A stretch of DNA of 64,000 nt from Acidovorax sp. Leaf191 (GTDB lineage: Bacteria > Pseudomonadota > Gammaproteobacteria > Burkholderiales > Burkholderiaceae_C), in the NCBI RefSeq assembly GCF_001424425.1, contig NZ_LMPT01000001.1, positions 236,137 through 300,136 of the forward strand, read 5' to 3'. Both the position numbers and the translations under genes were made by a program. Each line of letters opens with the position of its first letter. Within the stretch, counting starts at the first letter, position 1. Below, piece after piece: positions 44,967 to 53,470 of the stretch. The notes below the pieces were generated by a model that did not search any database, was not told the origin of the DNA, and was given only the letters and a program-made list of their open reading frames with translations.

Positions 44967-45924
44967 CGTGCACCCCCAGCGTCACCATGCCGTACAGCGG
45001 CGCGCCCAGCCAGGGCCACCACAGCGTCTCCAGCGCCAGGCCCGCCCAGCCATAGCATTCCGCCACGCTGTGCTCGTGCAGCAGCTCCAGGCGCGGGTGC
45101 ACGGCGGCCAGGTCGGACAGGCGCGCCACACCCCAGCGGAACTCGGCCCCGGTGGGCCCCACGCTCGCATGGCGGGCCGCCGTGCCCACAGCGCGGTGGG
45201 TCAGCACATCCAGCACCAGGCGCGAGCCCGCGGGCGCGCACTGCGCGAACTCGGTCAGCACGGCCTCGACCTGCGCGGGCTCCAGGTACATCAGCACGCC
45301 TTCGCACAGCACCAGCACGGGCTGCGGCGGCGGCGGCTCGCCGGCGGCGGCATCACGCGTCGGCAGGCCCAGGCGGCCCCACCAGCCGGGCTGGGTGATG
45401 TCCACCTCGGCCAGGCGGGCGCGCGGGCACTGCGCAGGCAGCAAGGGGCGGCGCAGCGCCATCACCTCGGGCAGGTCGGCGTCCAGCCAGTGGTTGGCAC
45501 CGGTGTCCAGCCACTGGAAATGGTGCGACAGGCCGCAGCCCAGGTTCACGCCCTGGGCCCCGGGGTGCATCAGGAAGAATCCCTGCGCCGTGTCGCGAAT
45601 GAACCGCGTGCGCCACAGCACGTTGAGCACCGTGGGCAGGTCGTTGAGGTAGGCCTCCACGTCGGCGCCCAGGCGCTCCAGCAGCTCGGCAGCCACCGCA
45701 TCGCCGCACGCCAGCCACGGAAAGTAATGGTCGCCCCGCGCCCGTGCGGCCAGGGGGATGAGCAGGGTGCTGGGTACGGGGGGCAAAGGCGCTTGCTGCA
45801 CCAGAAGCGGGCCTGGCGCGGCGGCGCGGCGGGGCGCGGCTTTGCGCGAAGCAGCGGCCGCAACGGCAGGCGCTGGCGTGCGGCCACGGTGTCGGCTTTG
45901 GGTCGTCGGCGGCTGCAGCGGCAA
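44956..45924 (-). CDS. LCM-type class I SAM-dependent methyltransferase
   Basis: The product resembles the leucine carboxyl methyltransferase (PPM1/TcmP) family: STLLIPLAARARGDHYFPWL, a SAM-binding GVNLGCGLSHHFQWLD, WLDADLPEVMALRR and VLVLCEGVLMYLEPAQVEAVLTEFA. Such enzymes methylate carboxyl or hydroxyl groups of small molecules, including polyketides. I chose the TTG at 45924, seven bases after GAGGAG, giving 322 residues with a variable Ala/Arg-rich first 50; the frame stays open to 46191 with a less protein-like sequence. The last codons overlap the 59-bp repeat. Confidence 0.75.
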   Translation of the reverse strand: MPLQPPTTQSRHRGRTPAPAVAAAASRKAAPRRAAAPGPLLVQQAPLPPVPSTLLIPLAARARGDHYFPWLACGDAVAAELLERLGADVEAYLNDLPTVLNVLWRTRFIRDTAQGFFLMHPGAQGVNLGCGLSHHFQWLDTGANHWLDADLPEVMALRRPLLPAQCPRARLAEVDITQPGWWGRLGLPTRDAAAGEPPPPQPVLVLCEGVLMYLEPAQVEAVLTEFAQCAPAGSRLVLDVLTHRAVGTAARHASVGPTGAEFRWGVARLSDLAAVHPRLELLHEHSVAECYGWAGLALETLWWPWLGAPLYGMVTLGVHDSS

Positions 45925-46221
45925 GATCGTCTCCTCGTGTGGCCGGCAGGCGCCACGATGGGTTGTCACACGGACGAGGTAGGGAGGGCCCGCAAGGACA
46001 AGGCCGTCCCCATTGTGAACGGGTTGTGGTGACACGCGGTAAAAGCTCTGCGTGGAGCAGGGAATCAAACAGCCTGCCTGCGCCACAGCCTCAGCGCCCC
46101 GGAAAACAGAAAAGGCCCGGCAGAAGCAGGCCCTCCGCCCTTGCCGCACACAAAAGGCGCGCGGATCAGCGCCGCGTTGAAGAAGAATCACTGCCCCACG
46201 GGATACGCCGACCGGGGCAAT

Positions 46222-46401
46222 TCAAAGTGAGGTGGCGCCGCTGGCGACAAAGACGCGCTGCTCTTGCAGGGTGCGTTTGCCGTCCACGACGGCAAAGTCG
46301 ATGGGCGTGATGTCAATGGCTCTTTGGACCACGGCAACGAGGTCCGCATGAACGCCGTCGAGTTCGGCCACAGACTTGGCTCCCAGGTGGTAGGCAGGCA
46401 T
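46222..46401 (-). pseudogene. Truncated phage-type M15 endolysin (N-terminal fragment)
   Basis: The 59-residue ORF reads MPAYHLGAKSVAELDGVHAD, then LVAVVQRAIDITPIDFAVVDGKRTLQEQRVFVASGATSL. This matches the start of phage L-alanyl-D-glutamate peptidases of the M15/VanY type, which carry a K/R-S-L-x-x-L-x-G-V-H-P-x-L start and a R-T-x-x-x-Q segment. The catalytic S-R-H-x-x-G-x-A-x-D part, which should follow the last residues, is missing, replaced by a TGA and unrelated sequence. A good ribosome site (AAGGAG) is kept. It is probably a decayed prophage remnant; use as a short regulatory or inhibitory peptide is possible but unsupported. Confidence 0.65.
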
Positions 46402-46429
46402 CGGGGTTCTCCTTTCCCATCGATCGAAC

Positions 46430-47971
46430 TCAGGGGCAGCCGGTGCCTGCACCGGGCACAAACGGTGCCTTGACAGCGCTTGTCAGGTCATCGCCCTTGG
46501 CGATCTTGAGCCCGCCATCCTGCGCAGCCTTTTGCTTGAGCAGGCCCAGCAACACCGCGGTACGAGAATCGACCTCGGCATTGGCTGCGTACGCCACGCG
46601 GTCCACGCGGTCTGCAGCGGCCACGGCATTGGCTTGCGCCTGAGCCAGAACCAGCTGTGCGTTGACGCGTTTGGCAGGGTCCGACTGCACAAGCTGCCAG
46701 TGGGTTTGTGCATTGACGAGTGCCTCGGTGACCGCGGCCAGCGCCGAAACACACTGCGTCAGTACGCCCGGGGGCTGGCTCTGGATCAGCGGCTTCAGCA
46801 CGGCCTCGGACAACGACTGGGCCACCGCGCTCCTCAATGCACCAGGGTCCATGGCCGCCGGTGCCGGCTTGGAGTCCTTCTCCTTCTCCTTTGTCTTTTG
46901 CTCTTCCTTTTCCTTGAACTCGCTGTAGGTACGGGCTGTCAGCTGGGCCGCGCTATCGATGTGCAGGGCGATGCGCGCCTGCGCACTGCGGGCGACCATG
47001 ACGCGCGAATCCGGCGTCGGCTGCTCGACCGGTTTTGTCGAAGACACCAGCATGGAGGGCACGTCAGCCCCGGCTATCGCCACCAGCTTTTCCAACTGGC
47101 CGTTGTCCAGCAGGTCGGCCGACGAAGCCTGGCTCAGCGCTCTCAAGGCGGCGTTGCCGGCAATGACGCGCGCTGCGGTTTTGAGACCGGGGCTTTCCAC
47201 TTCGCGGATCGCTTCCTGAGCTTCGATCAATCCCGAAACGGTGGAGCAAGTGCCATCAATGACGATGGCATCGTTGATGGCCGCCTCCATGGAATAGTCC
47301 TCCACGGACTTGCCCTGGCGGGCCTCGACCAGTTCTTTTCTCAGGCGGTTCTGGCGCAGCTCAATGCCCTGCACGATGACGTGGGCCGCCAGATTGCTGT
47401 AGTAGCTTTGGTTGTACTCGCTGCGCAGGCCGCTGAACAGGCCCGCGGCCCCGGCCAGGTTGCGCGAAGCATTCACGCCGGGCAGCACGGCGCCCAACAC
47501 CCCTGACGCGGTCGTCAGCGCGCCCAGCGTGAAGTTCACGTCCACCTGCTGGCGGCGCAGATAGGTTTTGAAGACATTGCAGCGGGACGTCGAAACCGCC
47601 AGGATCTTGTCTTGCACGCTGTTGCGTCGCTGGCGCTTCCAGTCACCCACATCAGGTTGCCGGCCAAACCAGGACAGCACCTGGTCGTACTGCCGGCCGT
47701 GGCTCGATCCGGAGGGCGGGTGGCTCCAGACATGGCTGTATTTTTCGAACTGGGACTCGCCCTTGGGATCGATCAGCTCAAGCAGGTTCACCTGTTCAAA
47801 GGTGCCGCGCCGCATGGCGGGGTAGCTGCTGTGCTGGTCCACCCGACTGAACTGCTCCGAAGTTTCCTTGATGTGTCCTTCGTCGGTGACCGCATGCAAC
47901 TGTGCGCAGCCGGAGACCACGGCAGCGCATGCAACGACAAGCACGGCTTTGATGCCAATACGACAGCGCAT
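46430..47971 (-). CDS. Lipoprotein of unknown function
   Basis: A 513-residue protein with a lipoprotein signal peptide (IGIKAVLVVACAAVVSGC, lipobox VSGC). The middle (NFTLGALTTASGVLGAVLPG, YNQSYYSNLAAHVIVQGIELRQNRLRKEL) is predicted helical with a small hydrophobic hairpin, and a Lys/Glu-rich coiled segment (FKEKEEQKTKEKEKDSK) lies near residue 370. Cysteines are few (CNVF, CSTV, CVSA). I do not recognise a named family, though the Y-Y/F-x-N-L...G-I-E/D-x-R pattern recalls unnamed proteins in other proteobacteria. Composition is less GC-rich than the neighbours. It lies beside a phage endolysin fragment and a MITE, which suggests acquisition by transfer. Confidence 0.75.
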   Translation of the reverse strand: MRCRIGIKAVLVVACAAVVSGCAQLHAVTDEGHIKETSEQFSRVDQHSSYPAMRRGTFEQVNLLELIDPKGESQFEKYSHVWSHPPSGSSHGRQYDQVLSWFGRQPDVGDWKRQRRNSVQDKILAVSTSRCNVFKTYLRRQQVDVNFTLGALTTASGVLGAVLPGVNASRNLAGAAGLFSGLRSEYNQSYYSNLAAHVIVQGIELRQNRLRKELVEARQGKSVEDYSMEAAINDAIVIDGTCSTVSGLIEAQEAIREVESPGLKTAARVIAGNAALRALSQASSADLLDNGQLEKLVAIAGADVPSMLVSSTKPVEQPTPDSRVMVARSAQARIALHIDSAAQLTARTYSEFKEKEEQKTKEKEKDSKPAPAAMDPGALRSAVAQSLSEAVLKPLIQSQPPGVLTQCVSALAAVTEALVNAQTHWQLVQSDPAKRVNAQLVLAQAQANAVAAADRVDRVAYAANAEVDSRTAVLLGLLKQKAAQDGGLKIAKGDDLTSAVKAPFVPGAGTGCP

Positions 47972-48288
47972 AGACCCATCCCTCTCTCTGTTTTTGCTTC
48001 TGGGGCGCGCAAATTTTCCAGCGAGGGTGCACGGCTGCGCTATCCCATAAATGGGGGTATCTTTTACGCGCGGTTGGGGGTAAGCCGATCGGCGTCTGGC
48101 CTGCCAAGGATCGGCAAGGCGCCTAGGGACCCTCTGCAAGAATCATCGCGCCGTGTGCATCTGCGGTCTCGGGCCGCCTGCGGCGTTGCAAATACTCGCG
48201 ATAGCTACGGCTATTGCCGCGTTTTGCGCCTTGCACTCCATCCCGATCCGCAGCGCACACTTGGCAGCTCGATTCGTGCAGAGGATCC
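47972..48288. other. Intergenic region carrying a MITE
   Basis: 317 bases: about 150 AT-mixed bases that must hold the promoter of the lipoprotein gene (AGAGAGGGATGGG lies just before its ATG), then the 170-bp MITE. No other gene seen. Confidence 0.6.
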
Positions 48289-48292
48289 CTAG
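48123..48292. mobile_element. 170-bp MITE with inverted ends and CTAG duplication
   Basis: The ends GGACCCTCTGCAAGAATC (48127-48144) and the complement of GATTCGTGCAGAGGATCC (48271-48288) match at 16 of 18 positions. Both are flanked by CTAG (48123-48126, 48289-48292). There is no ORF inside; the middle holds a GCAAATACTCGCGATAGCTACGGC-type near-palindrome. A 4-bp duplication of this kind is typical of IS5-group elements, so a helper transposase elsewhere is likely. Confidence 0.75.
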
Positions 48293-49047
48293 TGGGCCAC
48301 CAATGCCCATACCAGGGCCACGCCCGCGGCCAGCAGGTCTCCGGTGAAGGCGCCCTCATCGCGGTCCCGCGTGCCGCTGAACGCGCTCTTTTGCCGCTCC
48401 CGCTCGGCCCGGCTGCGGTCGCGCTCCAGCGCCACCAGTGCGTCGCCGATGTCCACCGTCGCGGCCGGCGTGCCGGGTGCGGCGTGGGCGGGGCGGGCGC
48501 TGGCCCGGGCGTAGCCTTCCATCGCACGCACCACGGCATCGGGGTCGATGAGCGAGAACGCAGCGCGGCAGTACGGACACGCGTGGTCCTTGCGGATGTC
48601 CACCGGCGCGCCGCAGCTGGTGCAGTAGATCGCGCCCACGCGCTTGGCGAGGTCGTCGATCTCGGGGCGCGTCATGTGGCGCACGAAACCTTTCTCGACC
48701 ATGAAGGAAGAGAAGGTGCTGAAGCGCCCGTGCTGGCGCGCGCAGCGGTAGGTCATGTACCGGCCGCTGCGCACCACGTCGAAGCCCTTGTCCAGCGAAG
48801 AGCGGCAGCGCGGGCAGTCCATGCGCGACTCCAGCGGGCGGTGTTCATCGGTGCGGTGCTCGTGCAGCAGCCGGAACAGGTCCACCACGGCCTGGGGCGA
48901 GAGCTTGAGGTTTTCGTACCGGTCGAGCCAGATGCCCTGGCAGGCATAGCAGATGTCCAGCTCCAGCGCGTGCCCGGTGTTGCTGGTGAAGGGGTAGGCC
49001 TGCATGGGCTGGCGGCACGACGGGCAGGACGGTGCGAAAGGCTGCAT
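48289..49047 (-). CDS. Zinc-ribbon (zf-TFIIB type) protein
   Basis: The 252-residue product has several C-x2-C pairs that should bind zinc: CPSCRQPMQAY and CYACQGIWLDRYE (a zf-TFIIB unit), CPRCRSSLDKGF, then CTSCGAPVDIRKDHACPYCRAAF. A C-terminal hydrophobic helix (GDLLAAGVALVWALVAH) could anchor it to the membrane. Function unknown. The TAG stop codon (48289-48291) lies in the CTAG that borders the MITE, so insertion left the gene just complete or reset its end. ATG at 49047 chosen where the first ribbon begins. Confidence 0.82.
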   Translation of the reverse strand: MQPFAPSCPSCRQPMQAYPFTSNTGHALELDICYACQGIWLDRYENLKLSPQAVVDLFRLLHEHRTDEHRPLESRMDCPRCRSSLDKGFDVVRSGRYMTYRCARQHGRFSTFSSFMVEKGFVRHMTRPEIDDLAKRVGAIYCTSCGAPVDIRKDHACPYCRAAFSLIDPDAVVRAMEGYARASARPAHAAPGTPAATVDIGDALVALERDRSRAERERQKSAFSGTRDRDEGAFTGDLLAAGVALVWALVAH

Positions 49048-49216
49048 GGTTTCGTTGCAAGGGTGAAGGCGGGCCCTTCGCGCCCGCCGGTGGCCGCATC
49101 CTAACGCCGGGGCGCCGCACGCTCCCCGGCCCCGGGTCTTCCCGGACGTTCGTGGAGCGCGGGCGGATTCATCCACTAGCATTCGCGCCTCGAACTACAA
49201 AGTACAAGGAACATCC

Positions 49217-50503
49217 ATGGGATTCATGAACTGGCAAGAAAAAAGCGCTGCCGTGCTGCAGCAAGGCGGGGTGATAGCGCCCGACGAGCGGCTGCCCTGG
49301 CCCCAGACCGCCGCCATGGGCGTGCAGCACGTGATCGCCATGTTCGGCGCGACGGTGCTGGCGCCCATCCTCATGGGGTTTGACCCCAACGTGGCCATCC
49401 TGATGAGCGGTGTGGGCACGCTGATCTTCTTTCTGGTGACGGGCGGGCGGGTGCCCAGCTACTTGGGCTCGAGCTTTGCGTTCATCGGCGTGGTGATCGC
49501 GGCCACGGGCTACGCGGGCAAAGGCCCCAACGCCAACATCGCCGTGGCGCTGGGCGGCATCATCGCGTGTGGTCTGCTCTACACGCTGATCGGCGCGCTG
49601 GTGCAGGCCATCGGCACGCGCTGGATCGAGCGCTTCATGCCGCCCGTGGTCACGGGCTCGGTGGTGGCGGTGATCGGGTTGAACCTGGCGAGCATCCCGA
49701 TCAAGAACATGGCGGCCAGCAACTTCGACAGCTGGATGCAGGTAGTGACCTTCGTGAGCGTGGGCCTGGTGGCCGTGCTCACGCGGGGCATGGTGCAGCG
49801 CCTGCTGATCCTGGTGGGGCTGATCGTGGCGAGCATCATCTACGCGGTGCTGACCAACGGCCTGGGCCTGGGCAAGCCCATCGACCTGTCCATCCTGGCG
49901 AACGCCGCGTGGGTGGGCATGCCCAACTTCGCCGCGCCGGTGTTCGACGGCAATGCGATGCTTCTGATCGCCCCGGTGGCCATCATCCTCGTGGCCGAGA
50001 ACCTGGGCCACATCAAGGCCGTCACGGCGATGACCGGGCGCGACCTGGACCGCTACATGGGCCGCGCGTTCATCGGCGACGGCGTGGCCACCATGGTCAG
50101 CGGCGGCGTGGGCGGCACGGGCGTGACGACCTATGCCGAGAACATCGGCGTGATGGCCGCGACCAAGATCTACTCGACCGCCGTGTTTTTGCTGGCGGGC
50201 GTGTTCGCGCTGGTGCTGGGTTTTTCTCCCAAGTTCGGCGCGCTGATCCAGACCATTCCGCTGCCGGTGATGGGCGGTGTCTCCATCGTGGTGTTCGGAC
50301 TGATCGCAGTGGCGGGCGCCAAGATCTGGGTGGACAACAAGGTGGACTTTTCGCAGAACAAGAACCTGATCGTGGCGGCCATCACGCTCATCCTGGGCAC
50401 GGGCGACTTCACGCTCAAGTTCGGCCAGTTCGCGCTGGGCGGCATCGGTACCGCCACGTTCGGCGCCATCCTGCTATACGCGCTGCTCAACCGCAAGGGC
50501 TGA
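49217..50503 (+). CDS. Uracil/xanthine-type permease (NCS2, RutG/UraA-like)
   Basis: The 428-residue protein has 12-14 predicted helices and NCS2 motifs: [30 protein letters not shown], the SSFAFIG segment, [16 protein letters not shown] with the conserved Glu, and [24 protein letters not shown]. This pattern is nearest to UraA/RutG pyrimidine carriers, which take up uracil or thymine with protons. It stands alone, with no pyr or rut genes near. An intrinsic terminator follows. The ATG at 49217 follows AAGGAACATCC. Confidence 0.9.
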   Translation: MGFMNWQEKSAAVLQQGGVIAPDERLPWPQTAAMGVQHVIAMFGATVLAPILMGFDPNVAILMSGVGTLIFFLVTGGRVPSYLGSSFAFIGVVIAATGYAGKGPNANIAVALGGIIACGLLYTLIGALVQAIGTRWIERFMPPVVTGSVVAVIGLNLASIPIKNMAASNFDSWMQVVTFVSVGLVAVLTRGMVQRLLILVGLIVASIIYAVLTNGLGLGKPIDLSILANAAWVGMPNFAAPVFDGNAMLLIAPVAIILVAENLGHIKAVTAMTGRDLDRYMGRAFIGDGVATMVSGGVGGTGVTTYAENIGVMAATKIYSTAVFLLAGVFALVLGFSPKFGALIQTIPLPVMGGVSIVVFGLIAVAGAKIWVDNKVDFSQNKNLIVAAITLILGTGDFTLKFGQFALGGIGTATFGAILLYALLNRKG

Positions 50504-50567
50504 GCGGCTCGGCCAGGGCGGGCGGCCCTTCCATCCAACGCAACTGCCCGCAGGGCGGTGCGGTCCC

Positions 50568-50600
50568 AGGCCTCCCGCCCCGTGGCGGGGGGCCTTTTTT
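50568..50600 (+). terminator. Intrinsic terminator of the permease gene
   Basis: Long GC stem (AGGCC-TCCCGCC / GGCGGGG-GGCCT) followed by six T residues. Confidence 0.85.
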
Positions 50601-50715
50601 ATCGGCCGGGCGCCACGCTGCCCGGCATCGCGCTGCACGGTGTTCATGGCGGGCCGTGCGGCAGCGAATCCCCGGCCGGGACAAGGCCAAACACGGGGCT
50701 GTCACACACCCCTGG

Positions 50716-50735
50716 TTACAATCAGGGTTAACCCT
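50716..50735. promoter_or_regulatory. Possible -10 box and AGGGTTAACCCT operator before the LivJ-type gene
   Basis: TTACAAT at 50716-50722 is followed directly by the perfect 12-bp palindrome at 50724-50735, so a bound repressor would cover the transcription start. Confidence 0.45.
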
Positions 50736-50823
50736 AGGTCTTTCGACCACCCCCACCCCTGTGTTCCCTGCTACATCCAGCCCCGCCGGGGCTGGATGTT
50801 TTTTGCCCGTGAGTTTTCATTCC

Positions 50824-51975
50824 ATGCAACGTCGCCAGTTCACCCAGTCCCTCGTCGCCGCCAGCACCGGCCTGCTGTTTGCCAACCCCTCGCGCGCCGT
50901 GGGCGTGCAGGACCCGATGGACGCCAAGAGCGTGGCCATCGGCTGCTCCATCGGCCTCACCGGCCCGCTGGCCAGCCTGGGCAAGGAGCTCAAGCAGGGC
51001 CTGGACGCAGGCATCGCCCAGGCGAACGCCCGCGGCATCCATGGCCGCGAGTTGAAGCTGGTGGTGCTGGACGACGGCTATGACGCAGCGCGCTCCGAAG
51101 CCAATGCGCGCAAGCTGATCGCCGACGGCGGCGTGGTGGCGCTGCTGTCGTGCATGGGCACGGCCAACAACCAGCGCATCCTGCCGCTGGTGGACGAAGC
51201 GCAGATCCCCTACGTGGCCCCGCAAAGCGGCGCGACGTCGCTGCGCAAGGCGGACTACCGCTCGGTGTTCCACGTGCGTGCCAGCTACTCCGACGAAGCC
51301 CAGCGCCTGACGCAAAAGCTGGTGGCCATGGGCATCACCGACCTGGCCATCGTCTACCAGGACACGGCCTTCGGCCGCGAATTCCTGGCCGATGTGAACA
51401 ACGCCATGAAGGCCGCCAAGCAGCCCGCACCCAAGGCCTTCAAGCTCGACGCACAGGGTGCGCAGGTGGCCGACGTGGTCAAGCAGGCCGTGGCGGCCAA
51501 GCCCACCACGGTGCTGCTGGGCACCGCGGGCGATGTGTCGGCCTCGCTGATCAGCGAGTTCAAGAAAGTGTCGCCCAGCACCCCGCTGGCCGCAACCAGC
51601 GTGGCCCTGTCCGGCGACAACCTGCGCGAGCTGGGCGGCAAGGCCTCCGGCCTGGCCCTGTCGATGGTGCTGCCCGACGCGAGCCGCACCAGCGTCGCCT
51701 TGGTGCGCGACTACCAGCGCGCCATGAAGGCCGCGGGCTTCCAGGACTTCTCGGCCCGCAGCTTCGAAGGCTATGTGAACGCCCGCGTGCTGACCGAAGG
51801 CCTGGAGCGCACCGGCCGTGAGCTGACCCGCGGCAAGCTGCGCAACGCCCTGGCGGGCATCCGCAGCAACGACATGGGCGGCCTGATGATCGACTACGCG
51901 GGCAGCGCCCCGTATGTGGGATCGCGCTTCCTCGAGCTGGGCGTGATGGGGTCCAACGGCAAGTTCGTGGGGTAA
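50824..51975 (+). CDS. Branched-chain amino acid-type ABC substrate-binding protein
   Basis: The 383-residue product has a signal peptide (MQRRQFTQSLVAASTGLLFANPSRA; the R-R-Q-F is twin-arginine-like) and a type I periplasmic binding fold: VAIGCSIGLTGPLASLGKELKQG, LVVLDDGYDAARSEANARKLI, and YVAPQSGATSLRKADYRSVF. The LivJ family binds amino acids, amides or aromatic acids. No Liv permease or ATPase genes are near, so this is an orphan receptor, common in this bacterial group. Confidence 0.9.
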   Translation: MQRRQFTQSLVAASTGLLFANPSRAVGVQDPMDAKSVAIGCSIGLTGPLASLGKELKQGLDAGIAQANARGIHGRELKLVVLDDGYDAARSEANARKLIADGGVVALLSCMGTANNQRILPLVDEAQIPYVAPQSGATSLRKADYRSVFHVRASYSDEAQRLTQKLVAMGITDLAIVYQDTAFGREFLADVNNAMKAAKQPAPKAFKLDAQGAQVADVVKQAVAAKPTTVLLGTAGDVSASLISEFKKVSPSTPLAATSVALSGDNLRELGGKASGLALSMVLPDASRTSVALVRDYQRAMKAAGFQDFSARSFEGYVNARVLTEGLERTGRELTRGKLRNALAGIRSNDMGGLMIDYAGSAPYVGSRFLELGVMGSNGKFVG

Positions 51976-52074
51976 GCAGCAGGTCCGCACGCCGCCCCGG
52001 GCGGCGAGATGGGCACAATGGCCGGTCCGAACAGATTCACACCCTCCGCACCTCCCTGCCCGACCGAAGCCACC

Positions 52075-52497
52075 ATGCCCATCTGGAAAAAGCCTGTCGA
52101 CCTGGCTCGACTCAACGCCGACCACCACAACACCGCTGCCTCGCACCTGGGCATCGAGATCATCGAACTGGGTGACGACTTCCTGCGCGGCCGCGTGCCC
52201 GTGGACCAGCGCACCAAGCAGCCGTTTGGACTGCTGCATGGCGGCGTGAGCGTGGTACTGGCCGAATCGCTGGGATCGGTGGGTGCCTACTACGCCAGCC
52301 CCGAAGGCCACAACGCCGTGGGCCTGGACATCAACGCCAACCACCTGCGCTCTGCGACCAGCGGCTGGGTGACGGCCACCGCGCGGCCCATCCACATCGG
52401 GCGCACCACGCAGGTGTGGCACATCGACATGGTCAACGACGCGGGCGAGCTGACCTGCGTGTCGCGGCTGACGATGGCGATCCTGGCTCCGAGGTAG
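52075..52497 (+). CDS. Hotdog-fold thioesterase (YdiI/MenI-like)
   Basis: The 140-residue product has the PaaI/YdiI hotdog signature: RVPVDQRTKQPFGLLHGGVSVVLAESLGSVGAYY (conserved H-G-G and the catalytic Glu in L-A-E-S), then GLDINANHLRSATSGWVTATA. It hydrolyses acyl- or aroyl-CoA; YdiI acts on 1,4-dihydroxy-2-naphthoyl-CoA and benzoyl-CoA in E. coli. Betaproteobacteria rely on ubiquinone, so a housekeeping role on aromatic or acyl-CoAs is more likely. Confidence 0.88.
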   Translation: MPIWKKPVDLARLNADHHNTAASHLGIEIIELGDDFLRGRVPVDQRTKQPFGLLHGGVSVVLAESLGSVGAYYASPEGHNAVGLDINANHLRSATSGWVTATARPIHIGRTTQVWHIDMVNDAGELTCVSRLTMAILAPR

Positions 52498-52561
52498 AGA
52501 CCAATCCCCTGAGCCGCTTTGCGCCTCGGTGCTGGTCGCCAGAGGCGACAGCTCTTCGGGC

Positions 52562-52600
52562 CGTCCAAGCCTGCGCAAGCGGGCTCGGAGCCGCGGCCCT
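52562..52600. repeat. GC-rich dispersed repeat, copy B
   Basis: Shares CGGAGCCGCGG and GTCCA-GCCTG with 11715-11753. Next to it an arm pair CGAATCG/CGATTCG (52613-52632) forms a small hairpin. Confidence 0.6.
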
Positions 52601-52721
52601 CAGCCCCTTCTCTCGAATCGCTACGCGATTCGGGAAGGGGGACGATGCCCTCGCTGCGGGGCGGCCCTTGCTAGGCATCCCTGGTATTGGGGCGTGCCAG
52701 TTTCAGAAGTCGCGGAATTGA

Positions 52722-52781
52722 TGGAGAATCGGCCGCCAGCGCTTGGTGAACAAGCGCAAGCAGCTATCTATTCAGTAGCAT
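52722..52781. repeat. Dispersed palindromic repeat, copy 9 (supplies adenosyltransferase stop codon)
   Basis: GGCCGCCAGCGCTTG and CAAGCGCAAGCAGCTATC form the stem, followed by TATTCAGTAGCATTC. The last residues (NATE) and TAG stop (52768-52770) of the minus-strand gene lie inside. Confidence 0.85.
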
Positions 52782-53337
52782 TCTGCGCCGCAAGACGCTC
52801 GCTTTTCCAGTACACGTCGTCGCCGCCGTCCATGCGGTTGAGCACGCGGGCCAGGACGAACAGCAGGTCCGACAGGCGGTTCAGGTACTGGCGCGGGGCG
52901 TCGTTCAGCTGTTCGGCGCTCCCCAGCGCCACCACCACTCTTTCGGCCCGGCGCGCCACGGTGCGGCACACGTGGGCCTGCGCGGCGGCGCGGGTGCCGG
53001 CGGGCAGGATGAATTCCTGCAGGCGCGGCAGCGTGGCGTTGTGGTGCGCCAGGGCCTCGTCGAGGTCCAGTACGGCCTGGGGCTTGAGCAGCTCAAAGCC
53101 GGGGATCGACAGCTCACCGCCCAGGTTGAACAGCTGGTGCTGCACTTCCACCAGCAGGTCGCGCACGTCGCCCGGCAGTGGCTCGCACAGCAGCAGGCCA
53201 ATGTGGGAGTTGAGTTCGTCCACATCGCCGAGCGCATGGATGCGCAGGCTGTCTTTGGAGACGCGTTCGTTGTTGCCCAGGCCTGTGGTGCCGGCGTCGC
53301 CGGTGCGCGTGGCGATTTGTGTGAGTCGGTTGCCCAT
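52768..53337 (-). CDS. Cobalamin adenosyltransferase (PduO-type ATR)
   Basis: Transfers the adenosyl group of ATP to cob(I)alamin, making coenzyme B12. The 189-residue product has the ATR marks TRTGDAGTTGLGNNERVSKD near the N terminus, DVDELNSHIGLLL, and the C-terminal helix with CRTVARRAERVVVAL and YLNRLSDLLFVLARVLN. The partner MetH-type B12 user is the split metH gene, far away at 2.7-3.7 kb. Start at ATG 53337 where homology begins. The last four residues come from the dispersed repeat. Confidence 0.92.
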   Translation of the reverse strand: MGNRLTQIATRTGDAGTTGLGNNERVSKDSLRIHALGDVDELNSHIGLLLCEPLPGDVRDLLVEVQHQLFNLGGELSIPGFELLKPQAVLDLDEALAHHNATLPRLQEFILPAGTRAAAQAHVCRTVARRAERVVVALGSAEQLNDAPRQYLNRLSDLLFVLARVLNRMDGGDDVYWKSERLAAQNATE

Positions 53338-53470
53338 GGGTGCCTTGAGAGAAAGGGTCGTGTCCGCGCGCCTGCCTGATCGCAAGCGGCCGGCCTGAAA
53401 GTCTGCAGACCGGATTTTGCGCCACATGCTGCCTCACACACCTGCATCAGCGCTTGAACATCCACAGCAA

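Larger units (their letters stand above)
50504..50823. other. Intergenic region between permease and LivJ-type genes
   Basis: 320 bases without a gene. It contains the permease terminator, then TTACAAT (50716-50722) as a possible -10 and a perfect AGGGTTAACCCT palindrome, before a 90-base leader to the LivJ-type start that includes a GCCCCG...CGGGGC stem (about 50778-50793). Confidence 0.6.

Noticed and set aside
45925-46191. Longer N terminus for the LCM-type methyltransferase
   Set aside because: The frame is open, but the sequence is Cys/Arg-rich and unlike the family, and a TTG with a strong ribosome site occurs at 45924.
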